This document shows, piece after piece, positions 9,665 through 19,021 of a DNA stretch of 64,000 bases. The stretch is from positions 941,709 through 1,005,708 of the forward strand of contig NZ_LT575483.1 in assembly GCF_900086705.1 (NCBI RefSeq), in the 5' to 3' direction. The notes beneath the pieces were generated by a model. It saw only the letters and a list, made by a program, of their open reading frames with translations. It was not told the DNA's origin and made no database searches. Positions within the stretch are counted from its first letter, which is position 1; each line of letters begins with the position of its first letter. The translations under genes were made by a program, and so were the position numbers. This stretch comes from Massilibacillus massiliensis. GTDB taxonomy: Bacteria; Bacillota; Negativicutes; FLKF01.

Positions 9665-9666
9665 AC

Positions 9667-10137
9667 TCATCCCTCCAAATTTTCATTCTCTTGACTGAAA
9701 ATAGAAATAATCTCTTGGGGTTTTCTACTCGTTAACAATTTTTCAACAATTTCTTCGTCTGCTAATTTACCGGCGATCTCTCCCAACAACTTTATATGTA
9801 CTGTTGTACTATCCACATCTCTTACTGCAAACAAGATAATGCATCGTACCGGATCATCATCTAAAGACTCCCATGGAATCGGTTGCTTCGTTCTCCCAAT
9901 CGCCAACGAGGTTTTCAATACACTCTTTGATTTACCGTGTGGAATTGCAATTCCACCGCCAATCCCCGTTTTTCCTTCTGCTTCTCTCAAATACACATCT
10001 TTGATAAATCCCTCCTTCGAAGATAAAACCTCAGATTTCACTAACATATCTGCCAATGCCTCTATAGCTTCTTCTTTATTTGCTACATCTAAATCCAAAT
10101 AAATTCGTTGTTCATCAAGAATTTTTGATATATCCAT
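9667..10137 (-). CDS. PTS fructose-type EIIA component
   Basis: About 156 residues, the PTS EIIA type-2 fold. The active-site histidine is in GGGIAIPHGKS. It takes phosphate from HPr and passes it to EIIB. ATG at 10137 has AAGGGAG 8 bases upstream; an earlier ATG at 10161 overlaps the regulator stop codon. It is the first structural gene after the PRD regulator, translationally coupled to it. Confidence 0.88.
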   Translation of the reverse strand: MDISKILDEQRIYLDLDVANKEEAIEALADMLVKSEVLSSKEGFIKDVYLREAEGKTGIGGGIAIPHGKSKSVLKTSLAIGRTKQPIPWESLDDDPVRCIILFAVRDVDSTTVHIKLLGEIAGKLADEEIVEKLLTSRKPQEIISIFSQENENLEG

Positions 10138-10157
10138 TTTGCCGTCTCCCTTCATTT

Positions 10158-11957
10158 TCATCCCATCTCACGGGTTAAAAAGAAATAAATTTCTTTTAAT
10201 ATAGTTTCAGATAACGCTTCATTATTTCTAATAAAAACAATCAAATTTACACGATCTCCGCCTTGCACATGCATTGCAATATGATGATTGCTTTCTGCAC
10301 TTTCCCAATCTTTCTTTTCATAGATACATAACGTTAATGCATCATGCAGTACAATACAGTCCAGGCATTTTGCCTGTGCGATATCTTGCGCAAGCGCCGC
10401 TGCATTTATTGGATTTTCTAGAAACACTGACGGTTTTTCTTCCAATACAAAATTCTGACTTTCTTTCACAAGAGATGCTCGAATTCTCTTCTCGTCTGCT
10501 TTATTAAATAATGCACTCACATAAGCAATTGGCTTACGTAAAGAAACATTAAGCTTAACCGTTGATATGATTAAATCAATATGATCTAGCGCTCTTGTTG
10601 CTTCTAATTGCTTTGCTGAAATAACTTCTACAATATCCCACTCCGGAAAATGATTTTTCACGCGTTTCTCTAACAAATGTGACGTTCCAACGCCTGTAGA
10701 ACAAACAATCATCACGCGTTTTTTACTTATTGCTTCTTCTATAGCTGCCTGAAAATAAACTGCAATATAACTAATTTCATCCTCACGAATCGGCGGCAGC
10801 TTATAGTTCAATCTTATTTTTAATACAACTAATTTTAGTAAAATCATCAATTCAGGAAATTCATCTTTTATTTCATCTAACAATGGATTTTTTATTTCAA
10901 TTTTATATGCAAGACGATTCATCATGGGTTTTAAATGAAGGATCAAATCATGATATAAAGATTGACTAAACGTAAATTTCAGTGAGAAAATTTGAGAACT
11001 TAAACGAATCATTTCCGTAGCTATTTCATGTAAATTCTCATCAATCAGATGTGATCTTTCTGCACCAAAATCCTGTACACTGACGCCACCGGAAGACATC
11101 AAATACCGATAAATATAAAAAACTTCTTCTTGATTAATCTGAATTGCAAAGATCTGCTCTAATCTAGCGGCGATACCTTCGGACACTTTATAAAATAATG
11201 GATCGCAACTTTGCTCTTGCTCTTTTAACTCTGCATAAATTGATTTTCCGTTTTTCGTTCTATGAATTAAGATTAATAGATGGGTGACAAGATTAATATA
11301 ATAAGGTTCCGTTATTTTATAATGTAAATCTACTTCCGCCTCTTCAAGGATTTTCTTTACTTGCTCCACACTATATTTACCAAAGTGATCTTCCAATTCC
11401 AATAAAGTTTCTCTATTGATTCTGAGATGCTCCAACTGAAATGTCGGACTTTTCGAACTAATCAGTATATTTAACATATCAACCATCGCTTTGCGTATCT
11501 CTAACTCAGATCCGACTAATTGTGTTCCCTGTGTATCCTTCTTAAGATATAAATGATACGCTGCAAGTTTTTCTTCAATCACTTTTAAATCATTCACGAT
11601 GGATGTTTTGCTAACAAAATATTTATTCGATAACCATTGAATTGATATTTTATCTCGCATCCCTTCAAGCAAATCAAATAAAATTTTCATCCGTCGATGT
11701 TCTATAGATAAGTCCTGCAAACAAATTGGTTCTTGTAAAAAAATTTCTGCACTTCGTTTCTTTGTTGGTGCAATACGAACCCCTCTTCCAGCTACTTTTT
11801 CCAGTTCCACCCCATATTCTTCCAAGGTATTTAAATCATTCCTCACTGTCTTCGTTGAACACTGTAGGACAGTGGCAAATTTTTTAACAGGTTCAAAATC
11901 CTCTATCTTCAACAAATGCTGCAAAATTTGTTTTTGTCGTTGTTGTAAATCTTTCAT
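10158..11957 (-). CDS. PRD-containing PTS-controlled transcriptional activator (MtlR/LicR/BglG type)
   Basis: 599 residues: helix-turn-helix about 1-65 (FATVLQCSTKTVRNDLNTLEEYGV), a second HTH-like segment about 85-165, two PRD domains about 175-395 (histidines in THLLILIHR and LILHLKPMMNRL), and an EIIB-Gat-like domain with CSTGVGTSHLLEKRV about 405-490. The last 100 residues resemble a weak EIIA domain. PTS phosphorylation of the PRDs sets activity. ATG at 11957 follows GGGAGG. It heads the operon it probably activates and overlaps the EIIA reading region. Confidence 0.9.
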   Translation of the reverse strand: MKDLQQRQKQILQHLLKIEDFEPVKKFATVLQCSTKTVRNDLNTLEEYGVELEKVAGRGVRIAPTKKRSAEIFLQEPICLQDLSIEHRRMKILFDLLEGMRDKISIQWLSNKYFVSKTSIVNDLKVIEEKLAAYHLYLKKDTQGTQLVGSELEIRKAMVDMLNILISSKSPTFQLEHLRINRETLLELEDHFGKYSVEQVKKILEEAEVDLHYKITEPYYINLVTHLLILIHRTKNGKSIYAELKEQEQSCDPLFYKVSEGIAARLEQIFAIQINQEEVFYIYRYLMSSGGVSVQDFGAERSHLIDENLHEIATEMIRLSSQIFSLKFTFSQSLYHDLILHLKPMMNRLAYKIEIKNPLLDEIKDEFPELMILLKLVVLKIRLNYKLPPIREDEISYIAVYFQAAIEEAISKKRVMIVCSTGVGTSHLLEKRVKNHFPEWDIVEVISAKQLEATRALDHIDLIISTVKLNVSLRKPIAYVSALFNKADEKRIRASLVKESQNFVLEEKPSVFLENPINAAALAQDIAQAKCLDCIVLHDALTLCIYEKKDWESAESNHHIAMHVQGGDRVNLIVFIRNNEALSETILKEIYFFLTREMG

Positions 11958-12143
11958 TTGAATTTCCTCCCGTTTTCATTTACAAATTCAGCATACCATG
12001 TTTTGCTGGCTCCAAAAATACCAAAACTTTACCACAATACTAAGCACATTTTAGTATACAAAAGTTTCCACAACCACATATCCACGCTTAGAATACCATC
12101 GATGAAAAACCTTAACACATCGCAAACATTCCTACTCTAATAG

Positions 12144-12178
12144 AAAACTGGCTCTGCTAAAAAGCGGAGCCAGTTTTT
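12144..12178. terminator. Terminator hairpin between the PTS operon and the OPT gene
   Basis: AAAACTGGCTCTGCT pairs with AGCGGAGCCAGTTTT (one G-T pair), with a T-run on the plus side and A-run on the minus side. The rest of 11958-12291 shows no gene; it must hold the PTS operon promoter. Confidence 0.65.
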
Positions 12179-12291
12179 CAATCAAAAGACAGATGCCAAT
12201 ATAAAATTTATATTTTCCTTTCATGCTGCTACAGCACAAAATTAGAGAAGTTTTTACTCTAGTTCATCTCGTTTTCAAAGTACACCCATGA

Positions 12292-14334
12292 TCAATCTTC
12301 TTGAAACTTCGTACCAATCACACGATACACAAGTATTGCAATCATTGCGATAAAAGCTAGCAACCCAAGCCATTCCGCCGTAGCACCAAACTCTTTGCCT
12401 ACGATCGCCAGCGGTGCATCACTGCCACCTCCAGTAACAGAAAAAACAATAATCATCGCAATGATAACACCCATTAAACTTTCCCCAACAATGAGACCTG
12501 AAGCGAAAAGAACACCATGTCGATTGACATTTTCCACAGCCTCATTGACATTTTTGACCTTTTTCCTTGAAGCTTTTTCATGTAAATACCGATGCACAAA
12601 ATAACTCACAACGGCGCCCATGATCAGCGGCATTACCAAAGTAGGCGGCAAATAAATCCCCAAACCTACAGCTAATGGCGGCAAGCAATACTTTGCCGAA
12701 TTCTTCTTTAACAACACATCCGCAATAATAATGATCACCCCAACGCCAATTCCAATCATAATATAATTCCAATCCAAATTATGACTAAAAATTCCTTGTG
12801 CAATCGTCGTCATCAAAGTAGCCTGCGGTGCTGACAAAGCTTGCGCCTCATCCATGCCTACCCGCGGCATCGCGCCGGCAAACCCATACGCTTGATATAA
12901 TAAGTTCAAGACTGGGGCAATCGCAAAAGCTCCGATAATACTGCCCAGCAATAAAGCAACCTGCTGTTTCCATGGCGTTGCACCAACAAGATATCCCGTT
13001 TTCAAATCTTGCATATTATCATTTGAAATCGCAGAGATGCTGACAATTACACTTGTCATAAAAATTGCTAAGGCCGTAACAAATTTGACTCCTGTTTGCG
13101 TGTCAAATACGCTTACAGCCGTTCCGACACCTAATACGACAAGAGAAGACATGATAATTCCTAAGATACCAATTCCCGAAATCGGACTAGCAGACGTTCC
13201 AATTAACCCCGCCATATAGCCACACGCCGCAGCTACAAAAAATCCCATGCAAATTGCGACAATAACACCTGTAAGAACAAACAACCAACTACTTGCCGCT
13301 GGCAGATTTGCATCGACGATGAAAGAATAAAAAGTACCAATCAATCCAATTACAATGACGCCAAAAATCACCGCAGTTGCTTTCGGAGATAAATCCGTAT
13401 CCATACGATGCAGATCTTTCCCAGCTTCCACCCGACGCATTGCCTGAATAGAGATACGCATACCATCCAAGATAGGCTTCATTAGCGTAATCAATGTCCA
13501 TATCGCAGCAATACCAATCGCGCCTGCCCCCATTAACCGCACTTTTTGTGCCCAAACACTTGAAGCAAAAGCACTCGCACTCTGCCCAGCTTCAGGAGTT
13601 AATAGCGAAGTGAGGTACGGAACAAAGACACCCCACGACAATCCAAGTCCTACAAGCATCGCAATCCCGCTGCCAATACCAATCAAATAGCCTGCACCAA
13701 GCAGGGCCGAGGAAAAACCAATCGGCAATTGAGACGTTATTTTCCCAAATGAGAACCAATAGCTAACACCTGACGATAAAATCATAAATCCATTTGAACA
13801 TAAGCTGATAAATGCTGCAACAATTCCACCGGCCATAATGTCTTTAATCCCATTGTTTTCACTTTTAGCACCGCTGCCACTACCTACCTTTAATATTTCA
13901 GCAGCTGCCAACCCCTCCGGATAAGGTAAATCACTGTCAACGATCATTGCACGACGGAGTGGAATTGTAAATAAAACCCCAAGACTACCACCGCATGCAC
14001 AGACCATTAAAGTTTGCCAAAAAGGGAACCCCTGCCAATAGCCAATCATCAGCAAGCCTGGAATAATAAATATAACTGCTGAAAGCGTTCCTGCTGCTGA
14101 TGCCTGCGTTTGTACCATATTATTCTCTAAAACATTAGAATCTTTAAACATCTTTAATATGGCCATAGAAATTACCGCGGCCGGAATCGATGAAGAGAAT
14201 GTAAGCCCCACTTTTAGCCCTAAATAAACATTCGATGCCGTAAAAACAACCGTAATTAACATACCGAGCAACATTCCTCGAAGCGTAAGCTCCGGCAAAT
14301 GAATTTCGTGACTCGTAAAATCAACCTGTTTCAT
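12292..14334 (-). CDS. OPT-family oligopeptide transporter
   Basis: About 680 residues with roughly 14-16 membrane segments. The LPELTLRGMLLGMLITVVFTASNVYLGLKVGLTF-type N-terminus and the NNMVQTQASAAGTLSAVIF and PYPEG segments are characteristic of bacterial OPT/YSL proteins, proton-coupled carriers of small peptides or metal chelates. ATG at 14334 has AAGGAGA 7 bases upstream; a 43-codon upstream extension of the open frame crosses a terminator hairpin and is rejected. The neighbouring M20 peptidase makes a peptide substrate plausible. Confidence 0.88.
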   Translation of the reverse strand: MKQVDFTSHEIHLPELTLRGMLLGMLITVVFTASNVYLGLKVGLTFSSSIPAAVISMAILKMFKDSNVLENNMVQTQASAAGTLSAVIFIIPGLLMIGYWQGFPFWQTLMVCACGGSLGVLFTIPLRRAMIVDSDLPYPEGLAAAEILKVGSGSGAKSENNGIKDIMAGGIVAAFISLCSNGFMILSSGVSYWFSFGKITSQLPIGFSSALLGAGYLIGIGSGIAMLVGLGLSWGVFVPYLTSLLTPEAGQSASAFASSVWAQKVRLMGAGAIGIAAIWTLITLMKPILDGMRISIQAMRRVEAGKDLHRMDTDLSPKATAVIFGVIVIGLIGTFYSFIVDANLPAASSWLFVLTGVIVAICMGFFVAAACGYMAGLIGTSASPISGIGILGIIMSSLVVLGVGTAVSVFDTQTGVKFVTALAIFMTSVIVSISAISNDNMQDLKTGYLVGATPWKQQVALLLGSIIGAFAIAPVLNLLYQAYGFAGAMPRVGMDEAQALSAPQATLMTTIAQGIFSHNLDWNYIMIGIGVGVIIIIADVLLKKNSAKYCLPPLAVGLGIYLPPTLVMPLIMGAVVSYFVHRYLHEKASRKKVKNVNEAVENVNRHGVLFASGLIVGESLMGVIIAMIIVFSVTGGGSDAPLAIVGKEFGATAEWLGLLAFIAMIAILVYRVIGTKFQED

Positions 14335-14430
14335 ATGTACTCTCCTTTTATTTTTTTGTCCCACTACTATACTATTCTGCTGCTCCTTTAAATCATGCCA
14401 CAAACTTAAAGCAAGAATCATCCTTAAACA

Positions 14431-14476
14431 AAATGAAGCCTTATTGTTTAATTTCTCTAACAATAAGGCTTCATTT
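14431..14476. terminator. Terminator or attenuator before the OPT gene
   Basis: 18-base perfect arms (AAATGAAGCCTTATTGTT and complement). It lies 180 bases after the M20 peptidase gene and about 100 before the OPT start, so it ends the upstream operon and could also act as a leader hairpin. Confidence 0.75.
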
Positions 14477-14657
14477 CATTTAACTTTTTCCTACTCTTTT
14501 CCGAGCGGATGATCTATCGTTAGCATTTCCATCTTATAGTATATAGAATATACTGTCAATAGAATCCAGTTTTCACACTTACAATTCTATGGAATGGATG
14601 CTAATTTAAACCTATATTTTTATTTCATCATAGATATTTTTAAGCAATTGAAAATTC

Positions 14658-15803
14658 TTATCCCTTAACTTTTCTCTGTAAAATATGACGAATGATTTCT
14701 TTAGATAATCGATAGCGTGGTTCAATGGAATCAACAACCATATACTCCCGTTCACTATGCGCATTCCCGGCAACCGGACCTACACCATCAATCGTTGGTA
14801 CACCATGCATTGCAGTGAAACTTCCATCCGCACCGCCACCTGTTGAAGTCCAATGAATCGGAACCTGAATACGCTCTGATAATTTGACGATTTCATCACA
14901 TAAGGATAAAGTATCGGCTGTTGGATTCATTGGCGGCCGTGTAACTCCACCAAGTACTTCTATTTTTGCCCCGCCTTTAGTGAAAGGATTTTGCTGCATT
15001 TCTTTCATCTTATTTTCTAAAATCTCTGGGACTTTTTCGTCTGAAAAACGTAGATCCATTAGACCTTCTGCTTCTGCAGCGACCGTGTTAGGGCCAACGC
15101 CGCCGCGAATAACGCCTACATTAATCGAAGTTCCATGCTCTAAATCATTTAATTTATGCAACTCAACAATCCAATTTGCCAATTCATGAATTGCACTGCT
15201 TCCATCTTGCGGATTCACACCGGAATGCGCTGCAACCCCACTTGCTTTTAACGTATATCGACCTACGCCACGGCGCTGATTTACCAAACTGCCATCTTTA
15301 CGCGCAGATTCAATCACAACGCTGTAAGAAGATTTTTTTGCTAGTTTTTCTAACAATGGACGCGAATAAATTGAACTTATTTCCTCATCACTATTCAAAG
15401 ACAAACAAACTGCTGCATGATCCAAATATCCTTCTTCCTGCAAATCTGCTAAGGTATAATACATAGATAAAAGACAAGACTTCATATCGCCGACGCCCGG
15501 ACCATGTGCAATCCCATCTTCATCAATAGAAAATGGACGTTTTTCAGGTGCACCGATTGGCAAAGCCGTATCCATATGTCCTAAACATAAGATATCATAA
15601 TGATCACTGATCTTATTGCAAATTTCAAGGCAAGGCCCCACTTCATCATGCAAGCGATGATACGTTACATGCCATCCAAGTGCTTCAAACTTTTCAGCAA
15701 AGAATGCTGCAATCTTTGCTGTCCCACCTGGACAACGTGTTGCACTATCTGTATTTACTAAATATTCTAATTCTTTCAAGTAAGTTTCTAAACAAAATTT
15801 CAT
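14658..15803 (-). CDS. M20-family metallopeptidase (glutamate carboxypeptidase-like)
   Basis: 381 residues. Zinc ligands are visible in LGHMDTA, GPGVGDMKS, NSDEEIS and the C-terminal GNAHSEREY; an internal dimerisation domain spans about 180-290. Family members hydrolyse N-acyl or C-terminal glutamate-type amide bonds. ATG follows GGGAG. It is 19 bases after the DcuC-type carrier, so uptake and hydrolysis are probably coupled. A second, distant M20 paralogue is at 34402-35556. Confidence 0.85.
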   Translation of the reverse strand: MKFCLETYLKELEYLVNTDSATRCPGGTAKIAAFFAEKFEALGWHVTYHRLHDEVGPCLEICNKISDHYDILCLGHMDTALPIGAPEKRPFSIDEDGIAHGPGVGDMKSCLLSMYYTLADLQEEGYLDHAAVCLSLNSDEEISSIYSRPLLEKLAKKSSYSVVIESARKDGSLVNQRRGVGRYTLKASGVAAHSGVNPQDGSSAIHELANWIVELHKLNDLEHGTSINVGVIRGGVGPNTVAAEAEGLMDLRFSDEKVPEILENKMKEMQQNPFTKGGAKIEVLGGVTRPPMNPTADTLSLCDEIVKLSERIQVPIHWTSTGGGADGSFTAMHGVPTIDGVGPVAGNAHSEREYMVVDSIEPRYRLSKEIIRHILQRKVKG

Positions 15804-15822
15804 ATGACTCCCTCTTCTCTCA

Positions 15823-17187
15823 TTATAATAAGCAGAATGTGCTAATCATCATCACGATAAAAGCACCTGCCATTGGAATCGCTGTACGTTTTACAATATC
15901 CACCGAAGATACCTCTGCAATACCTGCAACCGCAACAATCGCAGCTGTAATTGGTGAAACACTGCGCGCAATTCCAGCCGTAAGCTGCATCGGAAGCAAC
16001 ATCAATACAGGCATAACTTGCATTTTTGCTGCTACAATAGGCGCTAAAGCCGCAAAAGCAAAAAACGGAGCATTTGCAGATCCCATGACAATAGCAGAAA
16101 GCATAATAATCAAAGACATAACAATCGTCATCCCAACAATCCCAAATCCAGCGTCCTGTGCAAGATGAATTAAACCTTCAATTGCACCAATTTTAGTTAA
16201 TCCATATGCAAAGGTTTCGCCTGCAACAATCAACGTAACAACTGTCGCAAATTGTTTGCCCATTCCATCAAAAAACACTTGTATACTCCCAAACACTTTT
16301 TGCATATCTCGCGTACGAACAAACTCAAAGACCATAGATACAGCCATTGAAATCAACATAGCTGTTACCACTGTCATTTTGATCGACGGTATGCACAAAT
16401 CACTAAATACCAAAATTAAAATTAAAGGAATGATCGGCAGACACGCATAGATCATTGGCGGAATTTCCTCACTATCCTCTGCTTTATTTGCCGTCACCGT
16501 TAATGGTTTTATCAAATGACCTTCTCTTTTATCAAAATATTTTTGTACAAAAAAATGTAAAATAGCAACTGTCAAAATAGCCGGAATTGCTACTGGAATT
16601 TGATAATTTGTAAAATATGTCGCAACTTCTAATCCAGCATTTTTCGCTGCCAATACTGAATTCCCTGATGCAGGCCCTAAATCAAGACAAGCGGTTGTTC
16701 CAATTACCGCTGCTGCCGATAATCTGCTGACCCCCAAGCTAATCAAGACAGGGAACATGGTTGCCATCAATAATACACTCAGCCCAGCTGCACTTGGCAA
16801 GAAAAAATGTAGAATCTGTCCAAGAACATAACTTAACGCCAATACCAAATACGGCGACTTAAAATAGCTGAGTGGATGTATTGCTAACCTTACCAATACT
16901 TTACTCGCTCCAATCGCGTCCATATAACGCGCATATCCACCAACAGCCATAATTAATAATCCTAAGGCTGCCGTTCTTGTGCTCATGATATTTTCAATAT
17001 ACTTAAACATATCGAAAATAATAAAACCAGTCGTTTTCTTGGCATCCAACAGCGGATGTCCCATCATGGCAGCAACAGCCATTAAAAATAAACCTCCAAT
17101 CACCAGAACTGTCTGGGCCTTCTTTTTCTTCACAACAAGGTACCCAACAACAACTGTTACAATAAGACCAATGATAATACCTAACAT
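15823..17187 (-). CDS. DcuC-family dicarboxylate/organic-anion carrier
   Basis: About 454 residues and 12-14 membrane segments. MAVGGYARYMDAIGASKVLV, LHFFLPSAAGLSVLLMATMFP and DLGPASGNSVLAA match the DcuC (anaerobic C4-dicarboxylate) family. ATG at 17187 has GGGAG upstream; the open frame extends 14 codons further without a site. The partner M20 peptidase suggests that the substrate may be an acidic peptide or N-acyl amino acid rather than plain succinate, an inference. Confidence 0.85.
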   Translation of the reverse strand: MLGIIIGLIVTVVVGYLVVKKKKAQTVLVIGGLFLMAVAAMMGHPLLDAKKTTGFIIFDMFKYIENIMSTRTAALGLLIMAVGGYARYMDAIGASKVLVRLAIHPLSYFKSPYLVLALSYVLGQILHFFLPSAAGLSVLLMATMFPVLISLGVSRLSAAAVIGTTACLDLGPASGNSVLAAKNAGLEVATYFTNYQIPVAIPAILTVAILHFFVQKYFDKREGHLIKPLTVTANKAEDSEEIPPMIYACLPIIPLILILVFSDLCIPSIKMTVVTAMLISMAVSMVFEFVRTRDMQKVFGSIQVFFDGMGKQFATVVTLIVAGETFAYGLTKIGAIEGLIHLAQDAGFGIVGMTIVMSLIIMLSAIVMGSANAPFFAFAALAPIVAAKMQVMPVLMLLPMQLTAGIARSVSPITAAIVAVAGIAEVSSVDIVKRTAIPMAGAFIVMMISTFCLL

Positions 17188-17415
17188 TTCGCTCTCCCTT
17201 TCCTTCTTTTGTAGATTTTTACCTTTCATTTGTGTGTTTTATTTGCACATTCCGACATTTTCGTCTTCATTTGTAGAAATTCCTTCATTTTTATTTATGT
17301 ATACAATATACAATTAAAAAACAAACTATAAAATTTCTCTACTAGCGTCTATTTATAAAGTTTTTAATGAACCTACCACCACGTAAAAAATTCCTTTATC
17401 GTTATTTTAAAAATC

Positions 17416-17453
17416 AAAAAATGGAGTTTCCGCTTTTATTGCGAAACTCCATT
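17416..17453 (-). terminator. Terminator after the RpiR gene
   Basis: On the minus strand AATGGAGTTTCGC pairs with GCGGAAACTCCATT and is followed by TTTTTT. It separates the RpiR gene from the DcuC/M20 operon. The rest of 17188-17525 contains an AT-rich dyad (TGTATAC region near 17300) but no gene. Confidence 0.8.
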
Positions 17454-17525
17454 CAGACTGTAAACATATACTATCTTTATGTTGGTAACTTAGAAAACAA
17501 CGAAAAAACGCCATTTTTAAATATC

Positions 17526-18398
17526 CTATATTTTTGTATTTAACAAAACCGTATTATTTGTATTTTCCCGCACATTTTCTTGAATTCGTTCTTTATCCTT
17601 GGCAAAAAGCATCATAATAATCCAATTTCCCAATGCCATTGGCACTACTAAAGAGTTAAAGAATGTAATGTTATCCGTTTCTAAGGGTATTACAATATCA
17701 CTATAACTACTAATTGCAGAAAAGTTACTATCCATAATCGTCAACACCGTTGCCTGCTTTTTTTTCGCATAGACGATTGCATCATACGTAGCCTTTGAAT
17801 ATCGAGGAAATGTTGTTGCAATTAATAAATCTGTAGCATCCATACCAATCATTTTCTCTAAGTTATAATTCCCGCCCTCTGACACAGGAATCACGCGAAA
17901 CCCCATACGCCGCAAATGCAATATAAAAAAATCAATCAAGGTAGAACTTGATCCAAGCCCCATCAAGTAAATTGTTCTTGCATGATGAATCGCATGTACA
18001 GCACGCTCTAACAAAAGAATATCTAGCTTTTCCATCAAATGCGTTAAATTTTGCAAATCTTTTGTTCCGATTTTAATCAAAAGCTCTTTTGTCGCTGCAT
18101 ACGCATCCTCTTCTACTGCAAGATCTGGTAATTTCACAACACGTTTATAAGGCGAATCAAAATTTTTAATTTGTTCACGCAAGTAATTCTTAAATTCATA
18201 AAAATTAGCAAAACCTATAGAACGTACAAATCGGCTAATCGTTGCATCACTTACATTTACCTTTTCACCAAATTCTACAGCCGACATCATAGCAACTTCT
18301 TCATAATGTTCTATTAAATATTGACTGATAATTTTTTGACTTTTCGTTAGCAAACCTTCCTGTTCTTTTAGTTTATCTAAAATATTTGACTTTTCCAT
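17526..18398 (-). CDS. RpiR-family regulator (HTH plus SIS domain)
   Basis: 290 residues: N-terminal RpiR helix-turn-helix (about 1-80, VNVSDATISRFVRSIGFANFYEFKNYLRE) and a SIS sugar-isomerase domain (about 120-260, IYLMGLGSSSTLIDFFILHLRRMG). Such proteins sense phosphosugars or related metabolites. It sits directly upstream of, and in the same orientation as, the DcuC/M20 operon, which it may regulate, but has its own terminator. Confidence 0.9.
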   Translation of the reverse strand: MEKSNILDKLKEQEGLLTKSQKIISQYLIEHYEEVAMMSAVEFGEKVNVSDATISRFVRSIGFANFYEFKNYLREQIKNFDSPYKRVVKLPDLAVEEDAYAATKELLIKIGTKDLQNLTHLMEKLDILLLERAVHAIHHARTIYLMGLGSSSTLIDFFILHLRRMGFRVIPVSEGGNYNLEKMIGMDATDLLIATTFPRYSKATYDAIVYAKKKQATVLTIMDSNFSAISSYSDIVIPLETDNITFFNSLVVPMALGNWIIMMLFAKDKERIQENVRENTNNTVLLNTKI

Positions 18399-18596
18399 CT
18401 ATAACTTCAACCTGTTCTTTTACAAATTTTCCTTTATTATACCACAAGTTTACTTAAAAAAATGCGATCAAAATTCATCTTTTCTCGTCACTGGGCGCAA
18501 CAAAATCCAACTGAGCTTACATTATAATTGCATACCGTCAATAAAAAACAACGTCTTTCTAAAACACTGCATTTCAGCTATTAACGGCAAAATATT

Positions 18597-18989
18597 TTAT
18601 TCATGTAGTTCCAATGGTAATCCATCAGGATCTTTAAAAAATGTCATTTTCCTCTGCGTAAATGCATCCATGCGAAGGGGTTCCGTATCAATCCCTTTCG
18701 CATTTAACTCGGCAATAACCGCTTCAATACACTCCACTTTAAAAGCTAAATGCCTAAGACCACATGCCTCTGGAGTGGGTCGTTTCGGCGGATTTTTCAT
18801 ACAGAAGATCTCTAATTCACTCTCACCAAATTTCAAATCCAATTTATAATCTTCACGATCTGGACGATAATTCTCTCGAATAATCTTAAACCCTAATAGT
18901 CCAACATAAAAATGTTTTGATTTCTCATAATCAGATACGATGATTGCAATATGATGCATGTGTTGTAAATTAAGCAGAACAATCCCCAC
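18597..18989 (-). CDS. VOC-family protein (glyoxalase/YaeR-like)
   Basis: 130 residues, single vicinal-oxygen-chelate unit: HHIAIIVSDYEKSKHFYVGLLGFKII, LEIFCMK, LRHLAFKVECIE and FFKDPDGLPLELHE provide the expected His/Glu metal ligands. The exact reaction of the YaeR branch is unknown. The called GTG start at 18989 has AGGGGAAA close upstream; initiation nearer HHIA cannot be excluded. It lies 32 bases after the 5'-nucleotidase gene and probably shares its transcript. Confidence 0.8.
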   Translation of the reverse strand: MGIVLLNLQHMHHIAIIVSDYEKSKHFYVGLLGFKIIRENYRPDREDYKLDLKFGESELEIFCMKNPPKRPTPEACGLRHLAFKVECIEAVIAELNAKGIDTEPLRMDAFTQRKMTFFKDPDGLPLELHE

Positions 18990-19021
18990 TTTCCCCTATG
19001 TCTTGTGAAAGCTTAACATCA

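Noticed and set aside
12292-14463. Longer OPT protein starting at 14463
   Set aside because: The extra 43 codons run through a terminator hairpin and lack a ribosome binding site; ATG 14334 has AAGGAGA.
15680-16168. 162-codon plus-strand frame opposite the DcuC gene
   Set aside because: Antisense shadow of a hydrophobic coding region; no ribosome binding site.
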